The notes below the pieces were generated by a model. That model was not told where the DNA came from. It saw nothing but the letters and a program-made list of their open reading frames with translations, and ran no database searches. The translations under genes and the position numbers were made by a program. 64,000 bases of DNA from an uncultured Hyphomicrobiales bacterium (GTDB lineage Bacteria; Pseudomonadota; Alphaproteobacteria; Rhizobiales; Beijerinckiaceae). Numbering within the stretch: the stretch's first letter is position 1; every line of letters begins with the position of its first letter. The stretch covers positions 62,001 through 126,000 of the forward strand of contig CAINED010000013.1 of NCBI GenBank assembly GCA_903847605.1, in the 5' to 3' direction. Shown one piece after another: positions 36,714 to 49,169 of this stretch.

Positions 36714-37811
36714 ATGTCGCGATTTTTTGCGTCTTCGACGGATCTGAATAGTGCGGAGTGCACGGGGCCCTGCTGCGGCGTTTCCCGTCGTGGATTTTTG
36801 AAAGCTTTCGGCGCGGCGGGGGCTGCCATTGCGGCTCCCAATGTCAGCATTGCGCCAGCGCAGGCGCAGGAAAAGCGTCGCGTCATCGACGTTCACCTGC
36901 ATTACTTTCCCGACGCCTTCAAGGAGTCTTCCGGGCGTGAAGGTTCCTTGCCGCCGATGGTGAAAAACTGGTCTCCGGCCATGATGGTCGAGGAGATGGA
37001 TAAGAACAATATCGAACAGGGCGTACTGTCGCTCGCAACCGTGCCGGTTGGCTGGTTCAAGATGAAGAACGAGGAGCTGCGTCCTCTCATCCGCGGCATT
37101 AACGAATACGGCGCGAAGCTCGTGCAGGACAAGCCGAAGCGTCACGGCCTCTTCGCCTATATATCCGGCCTCGATGTCGAGGGCTCGCTGAAGGAAATCG
37201 AATACGCCTTCGACACGCTGAAAGCCGACGGCATCGAAATGTCGACGAGCTTCGGCAACAAATGGCCGGGCGATCCGGAGTTCGATCCGGTCTACGCGGA
37301 GCTCAACCGCCGCAAGGCCATCGTTTACTTCCACCCGATTGCGCCGGACTGCTGCGGCAGCCTCAACAAGGCGGTGCCGCCGTCGTGGATCGAATATCCT
37401 TACGATTCCGGCCGCGCGATCACCAATCTTCTGTTCACCGGCACGTTGGCGAAGTATCGCGACATCCGCTGGATCTTCTCCCATTCGGGCGGCGCCATTC
37501 CCTATCTTGCCCATCGCATCGATTGGCAGTCGCGCCCGCTGATGCGCAACAAGAAGGAAATCGCGCCGGACGGCGTGCTCGCCGAATTGCAGCGCCTCTA
37601 TTATGAAACCGCCAACGCGGCATCCGCGCCGACCATCGCGGCGCTGTTAAAATTCGTGAACCCGTCGCAGGTGATGTACGGCTCCGATCATCCCTATGTC
37701 ACGTCGGAATACAATCTCGGCAACCTGCGCGGACAGGGCCTGAGCGAGGATGTGATCAAGGCCATCGAATATCAGAATGCGGAAAGGCTTATTCCACGCC
37801 TGAAGGGATAG
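36714..37811 (+). CDS. Tat-exported amidohydrolase (Amidohydro_2, ACMSD-like)
   Basis: This 365-residue metal-dependent hydrolase or decarboxylase begins with a twin-arginine signal (SRRGFLKAFGAAGAAIAAP), so it is folded before export. The metal motif is VIDVHLHYFPD, further histidines occur in FSHSGGAIPYL, and YGSDHPYVT holds the catalytic aspartate. The family includes ACMSD, gamma-resorcylate decarboxylase and 4-oxalomesaconate hydratase. The start at 36714 is preceded by GGGAAAAGA. A strong hairpin lies 35 bases after the stop. Confidence 0.88.
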   Translation: MSRFFASSTDLNSAECTGPCCGVSRRGFLKAFGAAGAAIAAPNVSIAPAQAQEKRRVIDVHLHYFPDAFKESSGREGSLPPMVKNWSPAMMVEEMDKNNIEQGVLSLATVPVGWFKMKNEELRPLIRGINEYGAKLVQDKPKRHGLFAYISGLDVEGSLKEIEYAFDTLKADGIEMSTSFGNKWPGDPEFDPVYAELNRRKAIVYFHPIAPDCCGSLNKAVPPSWIEYPYDSGRAITNLLFTGTLAKYRDIRWIFSHSGGAIPYLAHRIDWQSRPLMRNKKEIAPDGVLAELQRLYYETANAASAPTIAALLKFVNPSQVMYGSDHPYVTSEYNLGNLRGQGLSEDVIKAIEYQNAERLIPRLKG

Positions 37812-37846
37812 GCCGATCAGCTGGCTGCATTTGTTTTGGAATCATC

Positions 37847-37880
37847 ATCCCCGGGTGCGCAGAGCGAGCCCGGGGATTTT
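37847..37880 (+). terminator. Rho-independent terminator after the amidohydrolase gene
   Basis: ATCCCCGGG (37847-37855) pairs with CCCGGGGAT (37869-37877) across a 13-base loop, followed by TTT. The stem could serve the amidohydrolase gene on the plus strand. It is also placed between that gene and the convergent aceA. Confidence 0.7.
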
Positions 37881-37946
37881 GTTGAAAGAGGCCGGGCCCC
37901 TTCTCCGATTGCGCCTAACCGAACCGGAGACAGCGCCGTCAATCGT

Positions 37947-39221
37947 TCATTCCGCCGCCTGAGCATGCGGCATCGCGAACTGTTCGGCTTCCGTCGAGCC
38001 GGCCATCGCCGTCGTCGAGGACTTGCCGCCTGAGATCGCCATCGCCACGGCGTCGAAATAGCCGGTGCCGACTTCGCGCTGGTGACGCACCGCCGTGAAG
38101 CCCTGTTGCTGCGCCGCGAATTCGCGCTGCTGCAACTCCGTATAAGCGCCCATGCCGCGCAGCGAATAGCCCTTCGCCAGTTCGAACATGGAGAGGTTCA
38201 GCGAGTGGAACCCGGCCAGAGTGACGAACTGGAAGCGATAGCCCATGTCGGCAATCGTCTCCTGGAACTTCGTCGCCTCGGTCACACTCATCTTCGCCAG
38301 CCAGTTGAACGAGGGCGAGCAGTTGTAGGCCATCAGCTTGTCCGGGTTCTGGCGCTTGAACTCCTGAGCGAATTCGTGGGCTTCGCCGAGATCGGGCTCG
38401 GAGGTTTCCCACCACACGAGATCGGAATAGGGCGCATAGGCGACGCCACGCGCGATGGCGTGTTCCACCGAATGATGCTTGCCCTGCTTGAGATGGAAGA
38501 AGCCTTCCGGCGTACGCCTGTTGCGGTCGATGAACGGATGATCGTAGTCGTCTACATCGGACGTGATCAGCGTCGCCGAATGCGCATCCGTGCGCGCGAT
38601 GACCAGCGTATCCGTGCCGCAGACGTCGGCTGCGAGGCGCGCCGCGTTCAGCGTGCGCAGGAATGTCTGCGTCGGCACCAGAACCTTGCCGCCGAGATGG
38701 CCGCACTTCTTTTCAGCCGCGAGCTGATCCTCGAAGTGAACGCCCGCAGCGCCCGCCTCGATCATCGACTTCATCAGCTCGAAGGCGTTGAGCGGGCCGC
38801 CGAAGCCGGCTTCCGCATCGGCCACGATGGGCGCGAAATAGTCGATGGACGTATCGCCTTCCATCTTCGCAATCTGGTCGGCGCGGATGAGCGTGTTGTT
38901 GATCCGGCGCACGACATCGGGCACCGACGACGCCGGATAGAGCGACTGGTCCGGATACATCTGTCCGGCGTTGTTGGCGTCGGCCGCCACCTGCCAACCC
39001 GAGAGATAGATTGCCCCTAGGCCAGCCTTCACCTGCTGCAATGCCTGGTTGCCGGTGAGCGCGCCAAGCGAGCGCACGAAGGGCTTTTGCGCGAGGTCGC
39101 GCCGCAGGCGGGCCGCGCCGCGCATGGCGAGGGTATGCTCGATGTGCAGCGTGCCGGAGAGGCGCTCGACATCGGCATCGGTATAGTCCCTGCGAACTTT
39201 TGGGCGGTAGGTGGCAGTCAT
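37947..39221 (-). CDS. aceA: Isocitrate lyase
   Basis: Isocitrate lyase opens the glyoxylate bypass by splitting isocitrate into succinate and glyoxylate. It is needed for growth on acetate, fatty acids or other C2 sources. The 424-residue protein has the active-site motif KKCGHLGGK with Cys173, and upstream [20 protein letters not shown] and [11 protein letters not shown]. The start is the ATG at 39221. It is transcribed divergently from a ScfR/RamB-type regulator, with RamB-like sites between them. Malate synthase is not in the window. Confidence 0.97.
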   Translation of the reverse strand: MTATYRPKVRRDYTDADVERLSGTLHIEHTLAMRGAARLRRDLAQKPFVRSLGALTGNQALQQVKAGLGAIYLSGWQVAADANNAGQMYPDQSLYPASSVPDVVRRINNTLIRADQIAKMEGDTSIDYFAPIVADAEAGFGGPLNAFELMKSMIEAGAAGVHFEDQLAAEKKCGHLGGKVLVPTQTFLRTLNAARLAADVCGTDTLVIARTDAHSATLITSDVDDYDHPFIDRNRRTPEGFFHLKQGKHHSVEHAIARGVAYAPYSDLVWWETSEPDLGEAHEFAQEFKRQNPDKLMAYNCSPSFNWLAKMSVTEATKFQETIADMGYRFQFVTLAGFHSLNLSMFELAKGYSLRGMGAYTELQQREFAAQQQGFTAVRHQREVGTGYFDAVAMAISGGKSSTTAMAGSTEAEQFAMPHAQAAE

Positions 39222-39375
39222 TGGCTTTTACTCCGTGTTGTAAATCCTGTTGCACCGACGGTTTCAGCGGTTGAAATCCGTGACTGGACTGATGCTGCAG
39301 GTGCGAATGATAGGCAATAACTAACTGTAATATATGGTGATAAGCCGAAAATGATCGACTTATTTACATACTCTA

Positions 39376-39404
39376 TTTTGCAAATTGTTAAAACTTGCAA
39401 ATTA
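39376..39404. promoter_or_regulatory. Candidate ScfR/RamB operators between aceA and its regulator
   Basis: TTTTGCAAATT (39376-39386) and AAAACTTGCAAATTA (39390-39404) are two copies of a TTGCAAATT core in tandem. The second closely resembles the RamB site AAAACTTTGCAAA of Corynebacterium glutamicum. They sit immediately before the regulator gene and about 155 bases from the aceA start, in an AT-rich divergent promoter region. The assignment is inference from motif and place. Confidence 0.5.
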
Positions 39405-39448
39405 CAGTAAAGCTCCTGCATCTCGTCTGCGACATTGGGGCTTCCGGT

Positions 39449-40879
39449 ATGAAAGCGGCGCGGATCGGCGGACGGCTGCGGCGGCTGCGGCAAGAGCGGC
39501 GGCTCAACCAGGTGCAAATGGCGGCGGAGCTCGGCATTTCGCCGAGCTATCTCAACCTGATCGAATCGAACCAACGCCCGGTCACGGTCAATGTGCTGCT
39601 GCGGCTGGCGGAAAAATTTCAGTTCGACGTGAGTTCGTTGGGCGCAGGCGACGATGCCCAGCTCGCCAGCGATCTCATGGAGGCGCTGTCGGACCCCATC
39701 TTCGACACCCAGGATGTACGCGCCAACGACGTGCGTGATCTCGTCTCGACATTGCCCGGCGTCGGCCGCGCCCTGCTCTCGCTCTACCAGGCCTGGCGCA
39801 ATGGCGCGCCGCGGCTTGCGCCCGGCGATACCGAAGATGCGATGGGCGAAAGCGCGCCGGCCGGGCTGCCGTCCGAAGAGGTCACGGACTTCCTGCAGCA
39901 GAAGGCGAATTATTTCGGCGAGATCGAACGCATCGCGGAGAACCTCTGGCTGGAAAATTCCTTCGGCCTGCTCAACCTGCAGCAGGATCTCGTGCGTCTG
40001 CTGTCGCAGCGCTTCGCTGTCGATGTCGAAATTGCGCCGGCAAGCGCCATGCCGGGTCTGCTGCGCAATTACAATGCGCTCAATCGCAAGCTCCAACTCT
40101 CCGAAATGATGAGCGTCGCCAGCCGCACGTTCCAGCTCGCGCATCAGATCGGCCTGCTCGGCTATCGCGCCGATATCGAACGGATCGTCTCTTCCGGAAA
40201 ATTCACGACGCCCGAAGCCGACGCGCTCGCGCGCGTTGCTGTCGCCAATTACTTCGCGGCGGCGGTCTTGCTGCCGTACGACCGCTTCATAGCCTCTGCG
40301 CGCGAGACGCGCTACGACATCAACGTGCTGCAACACCGCTTCGGCGTTTCTTTCGAGCAGGTGTGCCATCGCCTCACGACTTTGAAGCGGCCGGGTAACG
40401 AAGGCGTGCCCTTTCATCTCATCCGCGTCGATATCGCCGGCAACATATCCAAGCGCTTCTCGGCGTCCGGCATCAACATCGCGCGCTTCGGCGCGGCCTG
40501 CCCGCGCTGGAACGTCTACGACGCCTTCACGACACCCGGCATGTTGCGGGTGCAGCTGTCGAAAATGCCCGATGGCGCAAGCTATTTCTGCGTGGCGCGC
40601 ACCATCGACACGCCGGCGCGGGCGGGTTCGCGCGGCGGGTTGCCGACGCGCGCAGGACAGCTCGCTGTAGGGCTCGGCTGCGCGCTGCACCATGCGCGCG
40701 AACTGGTTTATTCGGACGGCCTCGATCTCGACGATGCGCAGATTTTTACGCAGATCGGCGTTTCATGCCGCACCTGCCCGCGGAGCGATTGCTCCGACCG
40801 CGCCATGCCCTCGCTCGCGCAACGGCTCGAAATCGACGAGAATCGTCGCGGCTTTTCAACCTATGCGGAAGTGACGTAA
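39449..40879 (+). CDS. ScfR/RamB-type XRE-family regulator with degenerate ImmA/IrrE domain
   Basis: This 476-residue regulator has an N-terminal lambda-repressor-like HTH (NQVQMAAELGISPSYLNLIES, about residues 20-40). It then has a long helical part, an ImmA/IrrE-like domain in which the usual zinc HExxH is replaced by FQLAHQIGLL, and a C-terminal Cys motif CRTCPRSDC. These proteins act as short-chain-fatty-acid or acetate-linked regulators, RamB being the model. The start at 39449 was chosen over an upstream TTG at 39395 that would lie inside the operator. It is the presumed regulator of aceA. Confidence 0.88.
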   Translation: MKAARIGGRLRRLRQERRLNQVQMAAELGISPSYLNLIESNQRPVTVNVLLRLAEKFQFDVSSLGAGDDAQLASDLMEALSDPIFDTQDVRANDVRDLVSTLPGVGRALLSLYQAWRNGAPRLAPGDTEDAMGESAPAGLPSEEVTDFLQQKANYFGEIERIAENLWLENSFGLLNLQQDLVRLLSQRFAVDVEIAPASAMPGLLRNYNALNRKLQLSEMMSVASRTFQLAHQIGLLGYRADIERIVSSGKFTTPEADALARVAVANYFAAAVLLPYDRFIASARETRYDINVLQHRFGVSFEQVCHRLTTLKRPGNEGVPFHLIRVDIAGNISKRFSASGINIARFGAACPRWNVYDAFTTPGMLRVQLSKMPDGASYFCVARTIDTPARAGSRGGLPTRAGQLAVGLGCALHHARELVYSDGLDLDDAQIFTQIGVSCRTCPRSDCSDRAMPSLAQRLEIDENRRGFSTYAEVT

Positions 40880-40985
40880 GATTTACTGCGCGGCGGCATA
40901 CGTCGGTAGAATCCTGTGGACGGCGAGATGCGGGAAACTTTCACTTTGAGGCCTAACGAAGCGATTCTGACGGTAACCAAAAATC

Positions 40986-41636
40986 TTAGCCCGCACTCCA
41001 GTTGTCGTTCAAACCGTTGGCTGTTGTAACGCCGGGCAAGCTCCTACCGCCCGGGTTAAGAACAGGAACAGTTGATCGGTCTCCGCGCACCGTAGCGATT
41101 CTTACGAACATTTTCTCGCAAACTAACGTCCATTGATTGGTCCCTCTTGCTTTGGAATTGGGATATTTTTTTAACCAGAAAACCCCCTTCCCTGGATCTG
41201 GGGCAACCGGTAAAATTTTGACGATCTGTTCAGGCCCAATGCGAACGTTCATTTTCGAAGTTTCAACATTCATGAATTTTGCAAGATAAGCGTCAACCGA
41301 GAGTTCGTCGTTACTTAACCGTTTGCCCAATTCGGCGCGAAACAGATCGAAAGCTTGTGCATAGTAACTTTCTTCGCCATCGCGGGTCAGGCCACTATCC
41401 AGCCTCCACCCTCCGGAAAACAAGGTTTGATCCTTCCATATGAAATCGCGAGGAAAGACCTTTTCGCACAGCTTGTAGATATCATACCCGTAAGCGAGGC
41501 GGCCCGTCTCGTAGCCGATACGATACTCAAGCTCCCATGAACTCAACCCGCGGTAAGCGCCCATTGTGCTAACGTCACCGCGCAAACGCATGATGTCCCG
41601 CTTCATCGGAGGAATTTTCGATTTGATCGAAGCCAT
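40986..41636 (-). CDS. Protein of unknown function in an AT-richer patch
   Basis: This 216-residue protein has no motif I recognise. It is soluble and mixed, with clusters of aromatic and charged residues (SWELEYRIGYETGRLAYGYD, FLWKD-like and GVFWLKKYP segments) and no signal peptide or membrane helix. GGAGAA lies 4 bases before the ATG at 41636, which supports a real start. The base composition is clearly less GC-rich than in the flanking genes, which suggests recent acquisition. It lies 234 bases downstream of the Hsp70-like gene on the same strand. Confidence 0.6.
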   Translation of the reverse strand: MASIKSKIPPMKRDIMRLRGDVSTMGAYRGLSSWELEYRIGYETGRLAYGYDIYKLCEKVFPRDFIWKDQTLFSGGWRLDSGLTRDGEESYYAQAFDLFRAELGKRLSNDELSVDAYLAKFMNVETSKMNVRIGPEQIVKILPVAPDPGKGVFWLKKYPNSKARGTNQWTLVCEKMFVRIATVRGDRSTVPVLNPGGRSLPGVTTANGLNDNWSAG

Positions 41637-41870
41637 CGCGTTCTCCGTTTGCGCTACGTCAAGATAAGTATCCCCGGTAAAGTTGGGCTGCAGAATTGGC
41701 TTCGTTCGAAGCCGCTAACGGGGGCCGCTGATGCGGTCCGCACTCTCAACCACCTGAAGGTAGCATATCGACGCCACAGATTGAGCCGTTCAGATCGCAG
41801 GTCTTCTCCGGTTTGCGGATATAGGCCTCGGGAGGCTCTCGCTTACGCTAGTAGTGAAGCCGTAGCTTGG
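41637..41870. other. 234-base spacer between the Hsp70-like gene and the unknown gene
   Basis: No coding sequence is seen. A small perfect palindrome, GGCTTCG and CGAAGCC with a 2-base spacer, lies at 41698-41713. It may mark a terminator-like hairpin after the Hsp70-like gene, but no T-run follows on the minus strand. Confidence 0.3.
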
Positions 41871-43148
41871 TCAAGCCGCCCATTGCGCGTAGTCCTCGCG
41901 CGCGCCGATCAACGCGAGGCCGTTGGCGATGGAGACGAGTTCGTCGCCGGAATTGATTTTCGACTCGCCGAAACGGCCTGCGAAAAGCGCCCGCACAGCA
42001 GGTACGAAACTGCTACCGCCGGTGAGAAAAACCTGATCGATGCTGCTTTCGCCAAGACCGCTCTTATCCAGTGTTGCCTGCAAAGCGCGTTCGATGCGCT
42101 CAAGATCGTCCGCTATCCAGCTTTCGAAATCGGCGCGCGATATCTGCGCCTCGAAATCGTCGCCGAGCGGCGCGAAGCGCAAGGTCGCGCTCTCGGCTCG
42201 CGAAAGCTGCATCTTCACATCGGAAATCGCCCGGTAGAGCGGGTAGCCCTGATCTTCGTCCACCAAGGATATGAAACGCGCGATCTCTTCACGGGCTCTT
42301 GCGCGCGGCAATAGTTTCTTCATCTCGCGAAATTCGGGCGACGCCTTCAGGATGGACAGCGAGTTCCAGCGCGAGAAGGAGTTGAACCAGCTGTCGGGAA
42401 AGTCCTCGTCCTTGAACAACCCGCGAAACCGCGTGCCCTTGCCGAGGCGCGGCAGCACTGCGTGATTGACGATGCGATAGTCGAACTGGTCGCCGGCTAT
42501 GCCGACGCCGCCGTGGCCCAGCGCAAAGGCCCGCAAAGCGCCGTTCTCGCGCTCGAACCGCATGATGGAAAAATCGGTCGTGCCGCCGCCGAAATCGGCG
42601 ACGAGGATTGTTGCTGGCCGGATCAGATCGCGCGCGAAGAAAAACGCGGCGGCCACCGGCTCATGGACGTAAACGATTTCTTCGAAGCCCAGTGCGCGCA
42701 GGGCTTTCTCGTAGCGCTGTGTCGCAAGCCCGGGATCCGGATCGGCGCCGGCGAAGGCGACGGGACGCCCGACGACGACGCGGCGCGGCAGTTCCGGCAG
42801 ATCCGCCTTCGCGTGATCGAACGTGCGCGCGAGAAATGTCTCAAGCAGCGCTTCGAACGTGTAGCGCTTGCCGAAAATGTAGGTGCCCGGAAAGTGCGGA
42901 CTCGCTGCGAATGTCTTGAACGACTGGATGAAGCGCACCTCTTCCGGGTCGTCGATGAATTTCTCGATGGCGAATGGCCCGGCTTCCACGCCAATCCCGT
43001 TTGCGTCGCGCCAGAAGCACAAGGCGGAGCGCAGCGTTTCCAGTCTTTCGCCGCCAAGATCGAGCGAAATCGCGCGCGCGCGCGACCCGTCCGGCACGGC
43101 CATGACAGTGTTGGTCGTGCCGAAATCGAGGCCGAGGACCGATGACAT
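41871..43148 (-). CDS. Short Hsp70-family ATPase, YegD-like
   Basis: This 425-residue actin/Hsp70-fold ATPase lacks the normal substrate-binding and lid domains. The phosphate-1 motif is VLGLDFGTTNTVMAVPDG at the N terminus. Phosphate 2 is LVADFGGGTTDFSIMRF and the adenosine motif is FLTGGSSFVPAV. This size fits the YegD group of uncharacterised chaperone-like proteins. It faces away from the upstream ppdK gene end. A frameshifted relative of its first 50 residues occurs at 50440-50586, in the opposite orientation. Confidence 0.9.
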   Translation of the reverse strand: MSSVLGLDFGTTNTVMAVPDGSRARAISLDLGGERLETLRSALCFWRDANGIGVEAGPFAIEKFIDDPEEVRFIQSFKTFAASPHFPGTYIFGKRYTFEALLETFLARTFDHAKADLPELPRRVVVGRPVAFAGADPDPGLATQRYEKALRALGFEEIVYVHEPVAAAFFFARDLIRPATILVADFGGGTTDFSIMRFERENGALRAFALGHGGVGIAGDQFDYRIVNHAVLPRLGKGTRFRGLFKDEDFPDSWFNSFSRWNSLSILKASPEFREMKKLLPRARAREEIARFISLVDEDQGYPLYRAISDVKMQLSRAESATLRFAPLGDDFEAQISRADFESWIADDLERIERALQATLDKSGLGESSIDQVFLTGGSSFVPAVRALFAGRFGESKINSGDELVSIANGLALIGAREDYAQWAA

Positions 43149-43204
43149 CTTTTGGAGAATCGCCTTGCAGAAGCCGCCGCTTATGGGCTTTGCAAGCTAT
43201 CCTA

Positions 43205-45883
<2,679 letters not shown>

Positions 45884-46118
45884 GATTGCTTCCCGAATGA
45901 GCGCGCCAACAGCCGCCGCCGATGCCGCGCCAGCCTGTCCGTTTCCACCCTGATGAAAGCAGCGTGCAAACCGATGCGCCGCGCGCCGCGAGATTTGTCC
46001 GAAAGACTTTCTTACGCGACTTATTTGAAGACCAGCGGCTTATCCCGCCCGGGCCTGAATTTCAAATGAACGCCGCGCGCCTGCGGCAATTTCCCCCGAA
46101 TATCGCGGTGGGAAGCTT

Positions 46119-46448
46119 TCACGCTGCGCGCGGCGTAATGGCTGCGAGTTCAGGTCCCAGACGTTCACTTTCCGCCTGCAGATCGTATTTGGCCTGCATG
46201 TTGAGGAACCATTGCGGGTCAACTCCGAAAGAGCGGCCCAGCCGGAGCGCGATATTGGCCGAAATTCCCTGCGTTCCCCTGCAAATTTCATTCATCCGGC
46301 TGCGCGGCACATGAATGGCTTTTGCCAACGCATAGACCGAAAGCCCCATAGGCTCGAGAAATTCTTCGCGCAGGATCTCGCCGGGATGCGGAACAGGAAT
46401 AACCCTTTGCCGCGCGCCCTTAATGGTAGTCGACGAATTCAACGTCAT
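46119..46448 (-). CDS. HigA-type XRE antitoxin, without an adjacent toxin
   Basis: This 109-residue HTH protein has the HigA signature HPGEILREEFLEPMGLSVYALAKAI, then VPRSRMNEICRG and FGVDPQWFLNMQAKYDL. In HigBA modules a RelE-like toxin usually lies directly upstream on the same strand. Here that place is taken by a DUF308 membrane-protein gene, 6 bases away. I see no HigB-like frame on either side, so it is an orphan antitoxin or now a free regulator. Extra residues at the C terminus are not conserved in the family. Confidence 0.85.
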   Translation of the reverse strand: MTLNSSTTIKGARQRVIPVPHPGEILREEFLEPMGLSVYALAKAIHVPRSRMNEICRGTQGISANIALRLGRSFGVDPQWFLNMQAKYDLQAESERLGPELAAITPRAA

Positions 46449-46454
46449 GGCGGT

Positions 46455-47042
46455 TCACCGCTTCTCCAGGATCATCCCGAGCGCCACCCATGTCCAGCCG
46501 CGCACCAGCATCTCGCCTGCCAGCATCAGGCCCGCCAGCAGCGGATCGTTGGCGCCCCAGCGCAGGATCAGCAGCAGCGCAACGACGCTGGTGATGCCCG
46601 CCGAGAGGGGAATGACGCCCGTCTGATACTTTTCCGGCATGGCGAACCCCATGCGCAGCCATGTGACACCCGCCCCCAGCAGCGCCGCGCCGATCAGTGT
46701 CACAAGCACCCAGCCCGGCAACACGCCCGGCCCGAAAATCGTGATGACGCCGGCGACAAGATGCAGCATGCCCGCCGTCTGCCACGGATTGCCGTTCGGC
46801 CCGCCCGCCCGCGCCAGATGCCCGATGCCGCTCTCGAAGAGCCCTGCCAGGGCCATGAAGATGCCGACAGGGGCCAGAGAGGTCGAGCGCATCAGGAGCA
46901 CGCTGGCCATCGCGGCGGAGGCCATCAGCACCAGCAGCCCGCCGACGACGAAGAAGACGCGCAGGCGCGGCTTCAGCACGCCGATCGCCTCGTCCAGAAT
47001 TTCCCTGCGGCGCAGCAGCGCGACGACGCGCGGATCGGCCAT
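46455..47042 (-). CDS. DUF308/HdeD-like membrane protein
   Basis: This 195-residue inner-membrane protein has about six hydrophobic segments, such as [35 protein letters not shown] and [17 protein letters not shown]. The repeated Gly-rich helix pattern with single charged residues is typical of HdeD/DUF308 proteins (acid resistance in E. coli, otherwise unknown). The start at 47042 has a perfect GGAGGAAGTC before ATG. The ATG 17 codons upstream lacks one. It is followed by the orphan HigA gene with a 6-base gap. Confidence 0.75.
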   Translation of the reverse strand: MADPRVVALLRRREILDEAIGVLKPRLRVFFVVGGLLVLMASAAMASVLLMRSTSLAPVGIFMALAGLFESGIGHLARAGGPNGNPWQTAGMLHLVAGVITIFGPGVLPGWVLVTLIGAALLGAGVTWLRMGFAMPEKYQTGVIPLSAGITSVVALLLILRWGANDPLLAGLMLAGEMLVRGWTWVALGMILEKR

Positions 47043-47211
47043 GACTTCCTCCGGTTTCGCCCGCTTCTTTAACGACCTGCCCAGCGCCCGCAAGTCAGTA
47101 GAAGTCCCGGTCGAGGTTGCCAGTGCGGCAGGGGGGGACTATCTGGAACAGACCAGCCGGAGACGGATTCGCCCGCCCCAAAGGTCCGCACGGCGACTTC
47201 AGGGGACCAGA

Positions 47212-49140
47212 TTGTCCAAAACCCCGCTGCTCGATACCATTCAGACGCCCGCCGGACTGCGCTCCCTGCCCGAAAGCGCCCTGCGCCAGTTGGCGGACGA
47301 ATTGCGCGCCGAAACTATCGACGCGGTTTCCGTGACGGGCGGTCATCTCGGCGCAGGCCTCGGCGTGGTCGAACTCACGGTCGCCCTGCATTACGTCTTC
47401 AACACCCCGGCCGACCGGCTCATCTGGGATGTCGGCCACCAGGCCTATCCGCACAAGATTCTGACCGGACGGCGCGCGCGCATCCGCACCCTGCGCCAGG
47501 CGGGCGGCCTCTCTGGATTTACGAAGCGCAGCGAAAGCGAATACGACCCCTTCGGCGCGGCGCATTCCTCCACGTCGATTTCCGCCGGGCTCGGCATGGC
47601 CGTCGCGCGGGATCTGCAGCACGGCGCGAACAAGGTGATCGCCGTCATCGGCGATGGCGCGATGAGCGCCGGCATGGCCTATGAAGCGATGAACAATGCG
47701 GGCCACATGCATTCGCGGCTCGTGGTCATCCTCAACGACAACGACATGTCCATCGCCCCGCCGACGGGCGCGATGTCGGCCTATCTCGCGCGGCTCGTTT
47801 CCGGCGGCTTTTATCAGACGATCCGCCATGTCGGCAGCCAGCTTGCCAAGAAGCTGCCGAAGTTCTTCTACGACAAGGCCAAGAAGGCGGAAGAATTCTC
47901 GCGCGGCTACTGGATGGGCGGCACGCTGTTCGAGGAAATGGGCTTTTACTACGTCGGCCCCATCGACGGCCACAACATCGACCATCTCCTGCCCGTGCTG
48001 AAAAACGTGCGCGACAAGTCGACCGGCCCGGTGCTGATTCACGTCGTCACGAAGAAGGGCAAGGGCTATGCGCCCGCCGAGAATTCGGAAGACAAATATC
48101 ACGGCGTCAACACGTTCGATGTCATCACCGGCAAGCAGGCCAAACCCAAGGCCAATGCGCCCAGCTATACGAAGGTCTTCGCCGAAAGCTTGATCAAGGC
48201 GGCCGAGAAGGACGAGAAGATCATCGCCATCACCGCGGCCATGCCTTCGGGCACCGGGCTCGACGATTTCGCGCAAAAATTTCCCGCGCGCACCTTCGAC
48301 ACCGGCATTGCCGAACAGCATGCGGTGACATTCGCGGCGGGCCTTGCGACCGAGGGCTACAAGCCCTTCTGCGCGATCTATTCCACCTTCCTGCAGCGCG
48401 GCTACGATCAGGTCGTGCACGATGTCGCCATCCAGAATCTGCCCGTGCGCTTCGCGCTCGATCGCGCGGGCCTCGTCGGCGCGGACGGGCCGACCCATGC
48501 GGGCGCTTTCGACATCGCCTATCTCGGCTGCCTGCCGAACATGACGATCATGGCCGCCGCCGACGAGGCCGAACTCGTCCACATGGTCGCGACCTCAGCC
48601 GCCCATGACGGCGGCCCCATCGCCTTGCGCTATCCGCGCGGCGAGGGCGTCGGCGTCGATATGCCCGAACAGGGCGAAGTGCTGGAGATCGGCAAGGGCC
48701 GCTATGTGCGCGGCGCGCCGGGCAAGCCCGCACAGATCGCCATTCTCTCGCTCGGCACGCGCCTCGCGGAAGCGCTGAAGGCCGCCGAAGATCTGTCTGC
48801 ACGCGGCCTGCCGACGACGGTTGCCGACGCACGCTTTGCCAAGCCGCTCGACCGCGAGATGATCCGCGATCTCGCCCGCCATCACGCCGTGCTCATCACG
48901 GCGGAGGAAGGCTCCGTCGGCGGCTTCGGCAGTTTTGTATCGCAGGCGCTGCTGGAAGACGGATTGCTCGATTCAGGCGCGCTGAAATTCCGCGCGCTGT
49001 TCTTGCCGGATATTTATATCGAGCAGGACAAGCCCGAGAAAATGTACGCCGCTGCGGGGCTGGACGCGAAGGGCATCGTCGCCAAGGCGCTGGACGCGCT
49101 GGGGCGGGGGGAGAGTGGTGTGGGGAAGGTGAGGGCTTGA
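47212..49140 (+). CDS. dxs: 1-deoxy-D-xylulose-5-phosphate synthase
   Basis: DXS joins pyruvate and glyceraldehyde 3-phosphate in the first step of the MEP isoprenoid pathway and also supplies thiamine and pyridoxal synthesis. The 642-residue protein begins with TTG at 47212, with AGGGGA upstream, matching the family N terminus ([16 protein letters not shown]). Key motifs are [16 protein letters not shown], the ThDP motif [15 protein letters not shown], and [18 protein letters not shown] in the transketolase-like part. It is on the plus strand, divergent from the DUF308 gene. The coding frame is open further left without a start. Confidence 0.98.
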   Translation: MSKTPLLDTIQTPAGLRSLPESALRQLADELRAETIDAVSVTGGHLGAGLGVVELTVALHYVFNTPADRLIWDVGHQAYPHKILTGRRARIRTLRQAGGLSGFTKRSESEYDPFGAAHSSTSISAGLGMAVARDLQHGANKVIAVIGDGAMSAGMAYEAMNNAGHMHSRLVVILNDNDMSIAPPTGAMSAYLARLVSGGFYQTIRHVGSQLAKKLPKFFYDKAKKAEEFSRGYWMGGTLFEEMGFYYVGPIDGHNIDHLLPVLKNVRDKSTGPVLIHVVTKKGKGYAPAENSEDKYHGVNTFDVITGKQAKPKANAPSYTKVFAESLIKAAEKDEKIIAITAAMPSGTGLDDFAQKFPARTFDTGIAEQHAVTFAAGLATEGYKPFCAIYSTFLQRGYDQVVHDVAIQNLPVRFALDRAGLVGADGPTHAGAFDIAYLGCLPNMTIMAAADEAELVHMVATSAAHDGGPIALRYPRGEGVGVDMPEQGEVLEIGKGRYVRGAPGKPAQIAILSLGTRLAEALKAAEDLSARGLPTTVADARFAKPLDREMIRDLARHHAVLITAEEGSVGGFGSFVSQALLEDGLLDSGALKFRALFLPDIYIEQDKPEKMYAAAGLDAKGIVAKALDALGRGESGVGKVRA

Positions 49141-49169
49141 CTTTTAGTAGGCCTTGTTTTCAGCAAAGA

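Noticed and set aside
39395-39448. Upstream TTG start for the ScfR/RamB-type regulator
   Set aside because: It would lie inside the TTGCAAATT operator and adds residues not typical of the family; ATG at 39449 starts just before the HTH.
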